This document shows positions 32,801 to 46,100 of a DNA stretch of 64,000 nt, one piece after another (position 1 is the stretch's first letter; every line of letters begins with the position of its first letter). The stretch comes from Atopsyche davidsoni (lineage: Eukaryota > Arthropoda > Insecta > Trichoptera > Hydrobiosidae): assembly GCA_022113835.1 (NCBI GenBank), contig JAILWY010000005.1, positions 6,838,501 through 6,902,500 of the forward strand, given 5' to 3'. The notes beneath the pieces are model-generated. The model worked only from the letters and a program-made list of their open reading frames with translations, was not told the DNA's origin and did no database searches. Position numbers and translations under genes: made by a program.

Positions 32801-35800
32801 ATAGCTCTTATTTTCTGCTTTTTACTTAGATTTGAGAATATAAGAGCATTAGTTATATTTTAGTTTTCATACTATACGCGTGCATTCATAGCTTTAAAAC
32901 TAACAACATTGCTTTCACGGCTATATGTGATATGATGCTGACTTGATATAATGATATAATTCGTTTTTTTGTTTTTGCAGTTTATTGTATAAAATAAACT
33001 TTATATCTAATCTAAGATATATTTAAAACCAGATTTTAAATTAATTAATCAATTACGCAACTTGCACCAATAAATCAACCAAAATAGCACAGTAGATTTT
33101 TAAATATTTACATTTTTCATATCAAAGTGTTTTGATTTATTATAAACTAACAATTATAACTATCATAAGCTCAAAGGAAATAAAAACAATATAATTTAAC
33201 ACCTAATAAATCATAGATGACAGAAGAAACAAAGAAGCGAGAGTTTCAGCACGCAGCCACTTTTAAAATTTCAAATGAAATTCAGGATTTTTTCAATGTT
33301 GATATTTGTAATAATTTGTAGTTTATTAGGTAGATTGCGTAGTTTGGATAATTTACTAATAAAAGTGTAATAAAAAGCGGAGATGAATTTACGGTAACTC
33401 ATATGGAACAAAGGTGCTTTGGACCTTAACAACCCTTACTCTACAAGCCCGCGTGATATATCTGCTGTTTAAAAGCATTCTAAATACGGCCGGGTAATAA
33501 ACGAGTTGCGAAATTACTTTTTTTGTTTATCCAGGATTGCATTACACCAGTGATGTACATAATTAACATCAGCTGGTTTATATATTTTCACGTTTACTTC
33601 GTTTCGGAAACCCTTTGATCTAAATTTAAAATTATAATATATTCTGGTGTATTTGAAGGCTATTTTAATCGAAGATTTATACTTAAACTGACGTCAAACG
33701 TAGACACAGTATAAATCATTTAATTATTATTGTCTTTATAATAAATGTTTATTATTATGAATCGTTACTTTCTGACGATGACACTCCTTTGTATTATTAT
33801 CATTGATAACGCTTTGGATATCTAGAAATGACGAATCTCTCACTATTTGTATCCTAGATAATAGTGTGGCTGATTGTAAAGAAGAAATTCTATTTAAATC
33901 CTTAACTTACATAACCTGAAGGCCGAACTTGTAAATGATTGAAAGCTGGAAATCTCTCACATTTTTCCAACTCAATAGATTACGTTGAAAACTGGATCTT
34001 GTTACTTTGTGAAACTGATTTTTTTTTTAACCTTTTTAGTATACAGTTGAAAAAAATTCATTACTCAAATGATTTGAATTGATATTCACAATAAAACAAA
34101 TCTACTATTCGTCTTAATTACAAATAAAACCAATAGCTCTTAAATCATGACATTGAACACTTAAAACTAATTTACGTTCTTGTATATATAGAAATCTAAA
34201 TCAATAATGCATATAATTAGTTTCACAAATAAATTACTATGACCTAGGAATAGAAGTTATACTGATCATTTTACAAAACCATTTCAAATTTGAAAATATT
34301 GAATTACTATTTGAAATAGTTTAATTGAAATTAAGACGTATTGTTTCTCGTTATAAAATAAACGCCAAATCCATTCTGTCCCCAAAGCATTTGGCTCTTC
34401 ATTATGAGATCCAAATTAGTATGTAATGACCTAGTTTGTGAACTTGTAAACAGAAACTACTGGCTTATATTCAACAGGTCCCAAAATTTAGCACTCGATG
34501 AAATCTAACCGTCGAAATTCGTAGCATTTAATTAAATAATAATAATTCACCACATTCAATTGTATTTACTTTTTTTTTGTTACGGAAAATATAAAATATT
34601 TTTTACTAAAAATATATTTATACTTTTAAGTTAAGCAAAATATCTCGTAATCGGTACTTGTACTGAAGGAAAGTAGCTAATGTTGTTTAACATGTGAAGA
34701 AATTTTACAGCAAGCATAAATCGGAAAATAACTCGATTTGAAAGTCCGGATGTTTAAGAAATCTTTTGAAAATATATGAAAGAAACATTTAAACGAACTG
34801 AAAATTCGTAAATTGCTGTTAGAAAAACATGTTTTAACATGTTTTTTTTTGTAAATTCACATTTAATTTTATTTTTTTTATCATTACTTTTATTTTTATT
34901 GCAATTATGCCTAGTCATATTACATCATTAAATGAATCTTTTATGTAACAATATAAAATAACTTAAACTATTACTGATAATATGAATTTTATGCATTGCC
35001 GCATAAATTAAAATTTTACTTTTTCTATCGTGGGAACTTTTTTCGTTTTATGTACATATACACAAAGCATTAGGTTAAATAGTATGTTCTTCATCAGCAG
35101 TTCCAAGTTGTAAAAACTTAACTTATTCCATTCAAAAAGAGCCGTGTAATTTACAGCCATGCGTCATAAAAGCTCCGACTCGTAAATCAGCTTTTTCATA
35201 AACATGAATTACAAAGCGAAATAATGTGGACCAACTGAAAGCTTGCAGGTTTTCATTTGATATATTTACTGACATTGTTGCAGTAATTTTAATAGTGAAT
35301 TTTTTTATTCTAATTTACTAATTAGACATGTTTATATTTTTATTAATTCATATTTTACATACTTTGAAACAACACATACATTAAAGGTGTAAAAATTTGA
35401 CGATTTGGATTATTTAATACATTTAATACAAAAACGTTATTAAAATATTTTCTAAAATTCAAACAATTTTTTCTTTAAATATGATCAATAAAACTAACAT
35501 CTTCAACCAATTACACCTCAAAAAGTAAAAAAAAAATTGCACGTTTTTAATATCTTAATAAACATTTTTTTTCATTGATTTCTTATTCTTATTCAAATAT
35601 CTTTGTTGGTATAAAAGTGATCGATTTTTAATGAAACAGACTATTTTTATATACCTTGAATAATTTCTACCTTAATTCAATGGTGTTTTATAGCTGTAAT
35701 ATTTATGCACATATTTATTAATACTGTAGGTCTTGAAATATAATTTATTTCTCACACCAATAAATTAAAGAGAAAACACAAACGGTTTAAAAATCCAACT

Positions 35801-36725
35801 CTTAAGCAAGTTACTTCAAAAAGACAAATTGAATCTACTTAACTCCAATCAAATTTTATTCTTTCAAAATTTCCTGGCAATTTAACTTTGAAAACTTATA
35901 TTTTGAACAAAAGTAGTTTCTTTTACTATTCTCATAATCAGATGGAAACTTTTAAAAAATTACCTGTAATAAAATTTCACTCTGCTCTCGGTACAGAGTA
36001 CAGTTTTTCTCGTAATGTGGGTAATTCCAAAGCTCTTAAAGTTTCTACAAGTTTTGTCTCATACTGCATCATCATATATAAGTCTGGGACTTCAGAGAAT
36101 CCATTGCACTTAGTATTTTGATGTAGATCTATTTTTACAGACACAAAACTTTTAATAGGCTGAGACAATGCTAAAGGTTCTTTACCTAAAACCATACAAA
36201 ATCTTGCTGATAAATGATTATCCAAAAACGTTTCTATTAAAAAATTAGCGATAATAGGGACACTCTTAAAGTGATTTGATTTCTAGTGATAGTGAATAAC
36301 TAAATAACTGTTCATATTTTCGTAGCGTAAAAAATAAATTTAGTGTACTTACATGTACATTATTTGATAACAGAGTTTAGATTAACAGTAAATATATATA
36401 TAATGAGTAGACTTGTTCATTTGATCAATCACAAAAATTATGTGCATGTTTTTTTTTTGATAATTTGTCAAATTGAAAAACTCACTCATATGCAACTGCA
36501 TACTTAAAAAATTGAGAAAATTCAACAATTTTCTTTGGCAAACATCTCAAACAGACAGTATACTTATATTATTTCTAAGAGTTGAATACTCTTGCAAAAG
36601 CGTTAAATAAAATAATGAGTATTTTATCAAATTAAATATGCTTTCAAAACATCCAAGAGGAATAAATTTGTGAGTATAAACTCGAGTATAAACAAATATC
36701 AATATTATAAAATATTGATATTTGT
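32801..36725. other. Intronic AT-rich stretch
   Basis: No gene or named repeat is recognised. The overlapping open frames at 35888-36225 on opposite strands carry no recognisable content. Confidence 0.45.
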
Positions 36726-36945
36726 TTATGCATGGTGAGCAACTCCTGGTAGTCGCGGGTGAGTGAGTTCTGAGCCACCCTGTCACGTGATGACGTGTCC
36801 ACCCTCTCCATCCCCTCCATCCCCTCCACCCCCAGTCGCATTTACAGGAACATGTTTCAGAGTTTACTTGGGTGACGTTTAAGAGCTCATCGCTCCCGTC
36901 CGCTGGCCGCGTAATGAGCTGACCACTGCGCGTTACTTCCAAATA
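36726..36945. promoter_or_regulatory. GC-rich intronic island with pyrimidine tandem repeat
   Basis: Contains CACCCTCTCCATCCCCTCCA-type 10-bp tandem repeats (36799-36833) and GTCACGTGATGACGTG (CACGTG E-box next to a CRE-like TGACGTG). Just upstream is an AT-rich perfect hairpin (AAATATCAATAT / ATATTGATATTT). No supported exon. Confidence 0.25.
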
Positions 36946-39900
36946 TATGCACGACAGACTAAGCTACGCTATTTCTATATTAATATAAGAACTCTGGGCG
37001 TTACACTCACATGATGTATTATCATCAGTCTCCGAGATAAATGCGAGTAGAACATCTATAGAAATTAAATTTTGCATAACATATTAACGTTTATTAAAAT
37101 CAACTTTAGTATTGAACCCATTGCATTTCCATTTCCACGGTATTGAAATATGTGATCATAATTATATATTATCATGTAGTATTAAATATAACACCGATTT
37201 TGACCATCAAATAAACGGCATCGGGGTGTGGAGCGATTATAAATGATACGCCATGATGGTTATGATGATGGAAAAGCAGTTATTTTTAACAACGGGCTTT
37301 AACGCCAATGTTGATAAACAAATCAGTTGTAACAAAGTAAGTAAATAAGATAATTTTAAAAAAACCCCAGTAGCTAGTCGAATAGATAGATAGATATTCT
37401 AAAAAGTCAACCTCATCAATTTTTTTATATTTCAGATACCATTACGTGTTAAAAATAGCTCTGTGTATATATCGGATAAAAGCCAAGCTATTTCAAATAT
37501 TTTCTCTCCTTTTTCCATCAAAATAAGAGCATACCGAACGCTAACATGAGCTCATTTTCAAAGAAATCTCTGTAAGAAAAATATAAGTACTTTGAAGTTC
37601 AGCTTGATAGTGTTATTTGAGCCTGATATGTCCATATGGCTTTGCAAGCTAAGAAATACGAAAAGCTTTAAACTTAAAAAAATATATTTGCTTATAATAG
37701 AATATAAAACGCTATTTATTTGCTTTCATAAATCATTATGGACATAACAAGAAACAAAACATCACAACTGCATATATGATTTCCTTAAGTTATTTGATTC
37801 ACATTTTTATGCTATGCTTAACAAATACATTATATTTTCAATAATGAACGTTTGCATCTGGAGTTATAAAAATTCATACATATACATTTGTAAGTATTTT
37901 ATGGATAAAACATGGTTTCGCGGTTTGAAGCTTAAAAAACCATTTGGCGCTGTATGAAGTTTGCTCGCTTCTTATTACACATGCTGTGAGTCTTAAAATC
38001 TAAAATAATTTCTCCTGCAATATTTCGCGCATTATATATTCAGAGATCGGTTTATTTACATTATTAATCGAGCGCCTAGACTAGATTCCCGCACACCTAT
38101 TGTGCTTAATATCCAGTCGGCCATTTCGAAACGAGATGAAAATAGTCGGTGGGCAAAGCAGTTCACTCCAGCTGGTCGCTTACCTCAGTCGCCGGTACGT
38201 CTGCGGTACAATTCTCAGCTCTCTGCTCTACGCCCATTCGATAATAAATAATTTAACAGCCCTAAATAATTTTCGTTATTTCTAAATACCGAACATTAAA
38301 TTTTCAACTTCCGTTGTTACTTTGCGCGTGCTGCATCCGAATTCGCGTGACGCTTTAACTCCGAGCATCCGGTACAAAGTTTAATTTATGAAAAATTCAA
38401 TAAGTTAATTTGAGAAAGAGCAAACAGTCGGTGTCTACTTTTGTTTGCTTTTGATCCTGAAGTGTCTGATGTTATTGAAGTTTTGTTTTGAAAAAATAAA
38501 TAAGTTTTCAATGTTCCGTCAACTGGTAATAATATTTATCATATTTTTCACGATAATCTTAAAACAGGAAAAGTAAAAGAAGTCAAACAAACATTGTATT
38601 TCAATACTTGTTCTGGTAAACTTCAACTTTAAAAATAATTGACTCTTAAACTTTTGGACCTAGATTTGGATACATTATACAAAGAGACCGAAAACAGATA
38701 TTTACAATTTGCTCTGTATTCAGGTCAGATATTTTTTTCTGGTTTTTAAATAATTTACAATTTCTAGTTATTTTTACTTTTTAATTTAGCATCATAGCAT
38801 AACTAACTCGAATGAGCTTTATAAGCTTGTTTTGTTATTGCATTATAAATTGATTTAAATATTTTGTTATATCCAGAGAGATTTATCCAGTTAACCTTTT
38901 ATGAGTCTTTATTTTCTATTTTTTTATTCTAAAATTGTATAGAATTATAACTAAATATTTAAAAATCAAAATAAATAACCTGGTGTTGCTTTTATATATG
39001 AATAAAGTAAAAGATATATTTTTTAATATATTGCAGTATAGAAAACGATATCCATGGTTATCATATAAATTAAAATTCAGAAATCTATAGTTAGGATATG
39101 GAAAAAAAATATTTTTATAGCATTCGATAACTCTAGTAATCAATTTATGTTGTATAAAATCGAATATGAAAAATCTATATCTTTTGTGTATATGGTCGGA
39201 ATAACGCTTAAACACAGTACAAGCTCTTGTTTTTATTAATTATATGTTATTAAATTCTTTTTTTATAAAAAATTGTCAAAACTGTTTATTAAAATCATTT
39301 TAAAATAATTTAAAAAACGCGCATCACGCTCAATAAATAACAACCCCTACAGTAACAATATTTAAATAATTGAAATCAAATACAGGCTTCATTAAATGCA
39401 CTACGCGTTGTATGATTGCTCGAAGTATAGCAAAATAAACGCAGGCTTACGGTAATCCACCATTTTTAAATCCGTTAAACTGTCCTGCTTTCGTTTTATA
39501 TTCAAATTTCTGATTGCTTTTATGCAATATCATTCATTCCACCGCCGGGAACACGTTTAACCAACCGAACAAACACTTTGCGTGATTGGTTGAAAGTATA
39601 AAACGTTAAATTAAAACTCACCAATACACGTCCTATTAATCAATCTAAATCCATTTTTAGTACAACCGAAACACTCGGAGGCCACAAATTCGTGCTATGC
39701 TATTTATCTTAAAAACAACAAAGATTATATTTGAGTTTAGTTAATAGGTCTATTGTGTTTGTATGTTTGGTTTTTTTTGGCAGTTGGCCGCATTAGAATT
39801 AAATTTTGATTATATATTTTTTTTAGCTCATTAAGACCTATTGAATGCAAAGTTTTGCTAACATTATTCATGGATATATAAAATTTGTAATTTAGCATTT

Positions 39901-40080
39901 TTGGTAATAATGACATTATACGCCACAAAGTTTATCTAAAAAGAAATTTCTGTCATGTATCATTTATCACAATTTTACCCTTTATGAATATTTTAAAAAA
40001 TAATTCGATAAGAGCTCTGCGGGTTTAAATAAAGCCATCTTATTTAATGTGCCTATAAAACTATATTTCTCAAGATTCAT
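36946..40080. other. Intronic AT-rich stretch
   Basis: No gene is recognised. A GC-richer patch at 38050-38360 contains an ATG frame (38130) reaching GTACGT in phase 2, which does not match the KChIP core acceptor. Confidence 0.4.
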
Positions 40081-40919
40081 ATAATGTTAATTATTCACTT
40101 TACTGTAACCGCCGGTACTAGATCTTTCGATTAGACACAGCACGATACATTTAGGAGTTTGCACTCCAACGGTTTGCACTGCCAGATTTTCCAAATGGTA
40201 TGAGTTGCACTATATTCCACGGCAGTGCTATTTGCAGTGCATCTATGATTAGTGCATCGCAAATACTGACCTGTCGTTATTTCAAAACATATGTCGTAAG
40301 TGCATTGTTTTATTTGGTCACACGCAGTGACTTTACTAGCACATTGGTAAATATGACTTCCAAATTATAGCAATAAAACACGAATGCTCAAATCAAATAT
40401 GTGTGGCTGATTCCAGCCTTAATTTTTGTTCTAATGATTTGGAAATGTATTTATTTTGTACTGACGTTGAAACGTTGAATAATAAACAAAAACTAGATGC
40501 AGCTTAACATCCAATAAAATAAGTCATTTAACAACTGTGCCTAAACCTTGATGGAAGAATTTTGAAATTTGGTATTCACATCTAAAAGATTAACATACTT
40601 AGGAGTATTATATTCAATGAATTTTGAATCACATAATTCAAATGACACTCGGTTTAAAAAAAAAATCTTTGACTCTTCTTTAGGATTAAAACGTGATTTT
40701 TAGACTGAGTTTTATATGTTCAGATCAATAATTTTAAAAATGTATGCATGACTTCAACAACATAAAATTTAACGACTAAGTAAAAATTTATATTTTTTCT
40801 TAATATGCATTTTAATTTTTCCGTTATTTGTTCAAATATCTTTAGAATTCGCAGGATATTAATTTCTACCTTCAAGAATGTACATAAATTTAGAAAAAAT
40901 AAAAAAATACTCGAAATAA

Positions 40920-41138
40920 CCGGCGTAAATTCTTCAGCGAAAAAGCGTTGGCTTCCGTGACAAAACTTAATGCTCGCGACCGGACTGGAATTCAAACGCA
41001 TTATACTTGCATGCACCGCGACCCCCCGCAAGGGAGAACTTTCGAGTGGCCGCAATAAAAGCTCCAGCATTCCCGACTTCGGAACCGAACTTCTTGATGA
41101 ATGTTCAGGCTACGTAGCCGGCGAGAAGTGAATGCAAG
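40920..41138 (+). promoter_or_regulatory. Candidate internal promoter and leader of KChIP
   Basis: A sharply bounded GC-rich stretch that stops at the splice donor at 41203, where the sequence becomes AT-rich again. This is what an alternative promoter plus 5'UTR would look like. No clear TATA or initiator was identified. Confidence 0.35.
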
Positions 41139-41202
41139 ATGCACCGAAGAAGCATAAGACACAGCATCCGCAACGTCATCTCCGTTCTCAAGCAAGTCAC
41201 GC
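41139..41202 (+). CDS. KChIP: Candidate alternative first exon of KChIP (basic helix)
   Basis: ATG at 41139 has A at -3 and reads MHRRSIRHSIRNVISVLKQV then T, ending at a consensus donor CACGC|GTAAGT (41202/41203). The leftover base is phase 1, exactly what the acceptor at 54215 needs; the junction residue would be His, followed by SEVEDLGETP. The peptide is basic and amphipathic, like a membrane-binding N-terminus. GC content is high up to the donor and drops after it. Vertebrate KChIP genes make isoforms from alternative first exons in long introns. A competing ATG at 41132 would give phase 2 and is disfavoured. Transcript evidence is needed to decide. Confidence 0.45.
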
Positions 41203-41504
41203 GTAAGTTTTTCAATATTTCGCTTCTAACAAAATTACGAGATGCTTCTTTGGCTTAGAAGCTCTTTGAAAGCAGAAAATTTCATGAAAGTTTTGCTAGT
41301 GTATACTCCTTGAACCGAGAGTAATGCACGGGTAATATAAAACTTACGTTTTTATATTTTCAATTCAAGCATAAGTACATTTGGCAAATGATATTGATTT
41401 TATATTATTTGTGAATAGCTTTTGTCTCATTTTAACTGTACACATACACATTTAAGCCAAAACACACATTTAAAAAAACCTTTGATACCAACGAGAAAGA
41501 TATA

Positions 41505-41640
41505 GATAATTCCAACGTGAAAGGTTTGCGAAACCGATAAAATTAACATGTGGAAAAATCACCTAAGTATTTTATATGAAATGTTAAAATCGAATTCCAC
41601 CAACTACCTTCTGTCAAAATATTGATAATTTCAAAGTTTC
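41505..41640. mobile_element. Family B fragment, copy 4
   Basis: Contains AACGTGAAAGGTTTGCGAAA then CCGATAAAATTAACATGTGG, AAAATCACCTAAGTATTTTA and the end GAATTCCACCAACTACC with CTGTCAAAATATTGA. Only the right arm remains and it has diverged most among the copies. Confidence 0.6.
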
Positions 41641-41944
41641 ATATAATATAATAAAGAGAAAGTTGGCATGAAAATATTTAAATAAATTCAAAATCTAAAA
41701 AGTGTGGTTAGTAAAAAAGATTTTGAATCGAAAAGATGGGGATGGTTTTCTTTTGATGATATCTCTTTTACTTAAGGCGACATTAAATTAAATTATTCTG
41801 CATCAAATAAAATTAAAAAGATCTATATACATATTTATGAATAGTATGTTTGTGTTTTTATAAAAACTTATCAATAATTATACAATTTATAGCAAACAAT
41901 TTCAAATGGTTTTTTAAGCATTAAAATAATAATTTAGTAATCTT

Positions 41945-42280
41945 CTTCATGACTCGTGCTGAGCCAGTACTCATGGTTTTCTAAGGGAAAAATAGTGTGG
42001 TGGGTCCCAAAAGTCCTTCTACGCCGCAGTTTTGTATTGGAAGGAAAATTCTGCGTATTGCTGCTGCCCGATAGTATTATTATATAATAATTTCCTTACA
42101 AAGCTCTGGTATTAAGATATGATACTATTTCTGCAGCAAGCTACAGAAACAGTAGCAAAAGCCCCCGCTACCTCGACAAGGTACTTCCAGAGTATTTTCC
42201 TCAACAATCATTCCAAGTCCATTTTTCCATTACACACGCTCAGGGTACAGAATGGCATCCATGCACAAGCAACAGAATGA
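41945..42280. repeat. Dispersed repeat C, copy 1
   Basis: About 330 bases from ATGACTCGTGCTGAGCCAGT to GGCATCCATGCACAAGCAAC. Shared landmarks with copy 2 are CATGGTTTTCTAAGG, GTGGGTCCC, CTTACAAAGCTCTGG, AAGCTACAGAAACA, CAATCATTCCAAGTCC and CTCAGGGTACAGAATGGC. No terminal inverted repeats or coding motif are seen; class unknown. Confidence 0.7.
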
Positions 42281-42379
42281 GGAGAGCGGGGACTAATTTC
42301 GTAATATAATAAAATGCATTAATCCTTTTTTTTAATTGCAGATATACTATACGTGTATAAACAGTTTTTGAAAATACAG

Positions 42380-42690
42380 TCTTCAAGCTCACATTTCTTA
42401 ATTTATCGCCTCCGTCTCCCGCGCGGCTATGATCGATCCGCACAACTACAGCCTTAGGGTTGTAGTTGTAAGCAGTAAGGGCAACCTGTAAGCAGCAGCC
42501 GAGCTTTAGCCGAGCTTTTGCCACGGAGACGGTATTCTGAAAACCCGCGGCTAATTACCGCGCGGGAGCCTCTCTTGCCCGGCCGCGGTCCTCGACGGCA
42601 TTAATCACTTTGATAAAGTGCAGCGGCGCGGAACGAGCACTTTTGCATCTTTTGATGGAATACTCGGTGATGTTCGGTGGCGCAAATACT
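42380..42690. promoter_or_regulatory. GC-rich intronic island with hairpin
   Basis: About 300 bases of high GC between the two repeat C copies. It includes an 11-bp stem with a six-base loop: ACAACTACAGC / GTTGTAGTTGT (42442-42469, one G-T pair). Homeodomain-type TAATTA occurs at about 42552. No supported exon. Confidence 0.3.
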
Positions 42691-42884
42691 TTTTGTGAAA
42701 GCAGATTAAGTTACAATGAATTTTCAGGATTTTTTTTTTATTAAAGATTGCTTTTAAAGCTTTTCCACATCATTGAAAAAGCTTATTCTTAAATATGAGG
42801 GATGAAAATAAATGTTTTGAGATTATTATATAAGTGTTTTTTTTTTAAGCTACACTTTCTTTTTCATCAATTTCATTGAGCATT

Positions 42885-43180
42885 TACTCATGCTGAGCTG
42901 GTTTTCATGGTTTTCTAAGGAGAAAATAGTATAGTGGGTCCCCGGGACCTTCTACACCACAGTCTGCATATTGCTACTGCCCAATAGCATTATTATATAA
43001 TCCTTTCCTTACAAGGCTCTGGCGTTTATATCTGATACTCCTTCTGCAGTAAGCTACAGAAACAATACCACATTCAAAGCACATTCCTACACAATCATTC
43101 CAAGTCCTCTACTCCATTTCCGATCCTTAACACAAGCTCAGGGTACAGAATGGCAGCCATGCACAAGCAACAGAATCACC
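42885..43180. repeat. Dispersed repeat C, copy 2
   Basis: Same orientation as copy 1 and about 940 bases further on, from CATGCTGAGCTGG to GGCAGCCATGCACAAGCAAC. It is shorter by internal deletions and lacks the GC-rich island between the copies. Two direct copies could reflect separate insertions or a tandem duplication. Confidence 0.7.
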
Positions 43181-46100
43181 TAGGATGATACAAAATAATT
43201 AAATTTACAAGAGCTTCTCGTCATTGTATAAATACATTAGCTCTATATATAGCTTCTATTCAAATCCTCTGGATTCATTTAGATATCCAGCTCTACAATC
43301 CCAGTCCCAGCCGTTCTACTTCGCGCTATGTTTTACTTTTATCAAAAAATATTGAAAGAATACAGAAAAAACAAAATAAAAGATGTCAATATTTATTTTT
43401 ATGAGTAATTTATAGGCACATTTAAACACCATTTGCTGTCGAAAATTTGTGATAGTATTATAACAAACGGAAATGTAATTTTTTTAGATCTTAGAAAGCA
43501 CACATTAAATTAAAAGTCATATAGAAATATTAAAGTTTGAAAATATTTTAAAGCACATATCCACAGAAAACGCTTCTCTGCGGTTATCTCAATATCTATT
43601 TTATCGCACAATGTCATTTTTATACTCCTTTCTCTGTGGACTGCAAACGATTTGATATTCGCGGATTACTCGGTTTTCTATAACTGGTTTTCGATGGTAC
43701 TTTATCTCCACTGGGTATATTCTTACAAGAGTCAATACGACCGACTAGCTCACTTCAATCTACTGTCCTTTGAGAGAAGATCCTTTCTATGCAACCACTC
43801 AAACCTTTCTCTTCAGTTATGCGTTTACATTTCAATAATTCTTTTGATAGCTTCAGCGTGGTTATAACTATTATTTTTCTTTTTTTAGTACGTATAATTA
43901 TTTTTGTTTTAAAATACAAAAGATAATACAAAGTTTAAAATTATTTGATAAACTCCCGTTTAATGCTAACAAAATGTAAATAATGTAGTGACAAAAAAAA
44001 TGTTATATTCGTATTATACATCTTGAGTTATCGAAAATCATAGAAGAAAATTGGAGATCATAAAACAAATAATAAATTTTAAAAATTAAATCCAAAATAT
44101 TTCAATTTATGTAGAAAATAACTTCAATGGCATTTTCTTCTTTTAAGCAGTATTCTTTAATAGTATTTTTTCACAAATATTTCATATGGGAAGTAATCGT
44201 AAAGCTGAATATTTTGAACCTATAAAAAATACTGGTATGTGAAAGAAAATAAAAATCAAGTCGAAAAATTAATTCCACAGGAATAGGATTACAAGTATTT
44301 CTCGTTCTAAATTAATGCCTTAGTTTAGATTGCCAAGAACCACGAAGTTTTTGTACATTTAAATTGAATATTTTATGAAATACTGAACAAATTGTTGAAA
44401 TATTAATTTGGATTACTCGTTAAAGCAGCAGAGCGTAAACACGAAATTCGTGACCTTGTCCCTGTTCAATAACTTTTTTAACTAAACACTGCCTTATAAA
44501 TACTGAAGGCAATTTTAATTCATTTATAAAATATATGAAAGCGCTTTTCTGTTAATAAATTCATAAATTACAGATGAATAATCATCTTGGTACGCTATAT
44601 TATAAATACTAAAAAAAATGAATATGGTCCATTTTTTACATTCAAACATACACTTATGCGTTATAGATATATATATTTTAATACATATTATTTAAATATT
44701 TATGTGGTCATGGTTTTTAATGTAAGAACCAATAATTTTGTTAATTTCCTAAATACCGCCATTTCTTATTACTCAACGCGGGCCGATCTTAATTTTCTCA
44801 AACATTCGGAGAAAATTCGCAAAAAGTGATTCGCCTGCTTAATGGAAAGTACTTCATTATACTTACTTTTACCAAAACTCTTTTGGCCTTCCCTCTTTTT
44901 TTTAATGTTTTCATCTTGACTATCCTATTAACAAGAATGTATATAAACCAAGCTCTTATTATACAAAAAGCCTGTCAGGCTTCTCAGGAATCTACCCTTG
45001 AATTGAAAATATCGATGTTATATATACAAGGGTGGCATGATTCATGAGTTCACTTTGCGAACAAAGCTCACGAGTTGCACTTGTGACGGACCGATAAATC
45101 TTCAACGGTTTATTGAAACAATTTACTTTCATCGAGTAGAATTATCTTCATAATAAATTAGAAAATACTTAAGCTTTTCAACTTTATACTCAAAAAAGTT
45201 TGCAAAAATTTTACAATACTTCAAGTAGCTAAGCTTGTAGGAAGTTGATTTAATCTTATAAGTCAAGTAATTACGTTTGTGTTTATCATATCGTTTCATG
45301 CGTGAATCTATTACTCTCATACTATTTTTTTTTTTTTTTAAATAATTATACCGGCATTGTTTTTTTCACGAAAGGTTTAGCAATATGGTAGCAGGTGCAA
45401 ACATGTAAATAACACTGACAACTCAGTTTATGCAATTTTTCACTGTAGCGGAGGTTTTTGAAACCTGACATGAAATATCTCATTTTAATCCAAGGCCTTG
45501 GCTAATATATGTTTGTAAAATAATAAATCTTTTTTTTGCTCAATAACTCTTATTCAAAATATATTGTATCCTTTTTTTATTTTTGCAGTAAATTTTGCAG
45601 TAAAAAAAATTTCAATTGAATCAAATGTGTAAAACGTTTTATTTTTAAAGTTGAGTATTTCGTACTCAGTAGTATTGTTTGTTTCAAGTGTATTTTTAAT
45701 TAGTAATTAGATAGCATCAAATATATATAGAAAACACAGCTTTTGGGATGTTTTATCATTTAAAAAAAACCAGGAGAAAATTATTATTCAAAACGCTTTT
45801 GTAAAAAGTGTAAATATGTATAAACACAAAAAAGTTTACATTCATTTAAATAGAATTCCTTGCATGCAAATTGGATGCTATTTACCATAAAGAATTTTTT
45901 CATACAGCATTCCTGGAGTACTTTGTGACTTTTTTCTCTTCATTAATTTCCTAGGCTGCAAAATTGTTTAATCTGTCGGTGAGCTGTGGACAATGCATGT
46001 AAACATCCTCCTCGCTCCCCGACGCAGTTTCAGCTGAAACTTTGTGACGCTACGTTGGCTTAGACGCCATTTTAGCTTTGTGGCTTACAGCGTAGATTAC

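Noticed and set aside
36728..36758. Another possible KChIP first exon (ATG to GTGAGT, phase 1)
   Set aside because: Only ten codons, directly after an AT-rich hairpin with no leader-like sequence; the phase match is likely chance.
36547..36942. Minus-strand protein with WRGWRGW repeats
   Set aside because: The repeats come from a short pyrimidine-rich tandem repeat, and no start, splice or family support exists.
38130..38193. ATG frame MKIVGGQSSSLQLVAYLSRR ending at GTACGT
   Set aside because: The strong donor leaves phase 2, which does not fit the acceptor at 54215.
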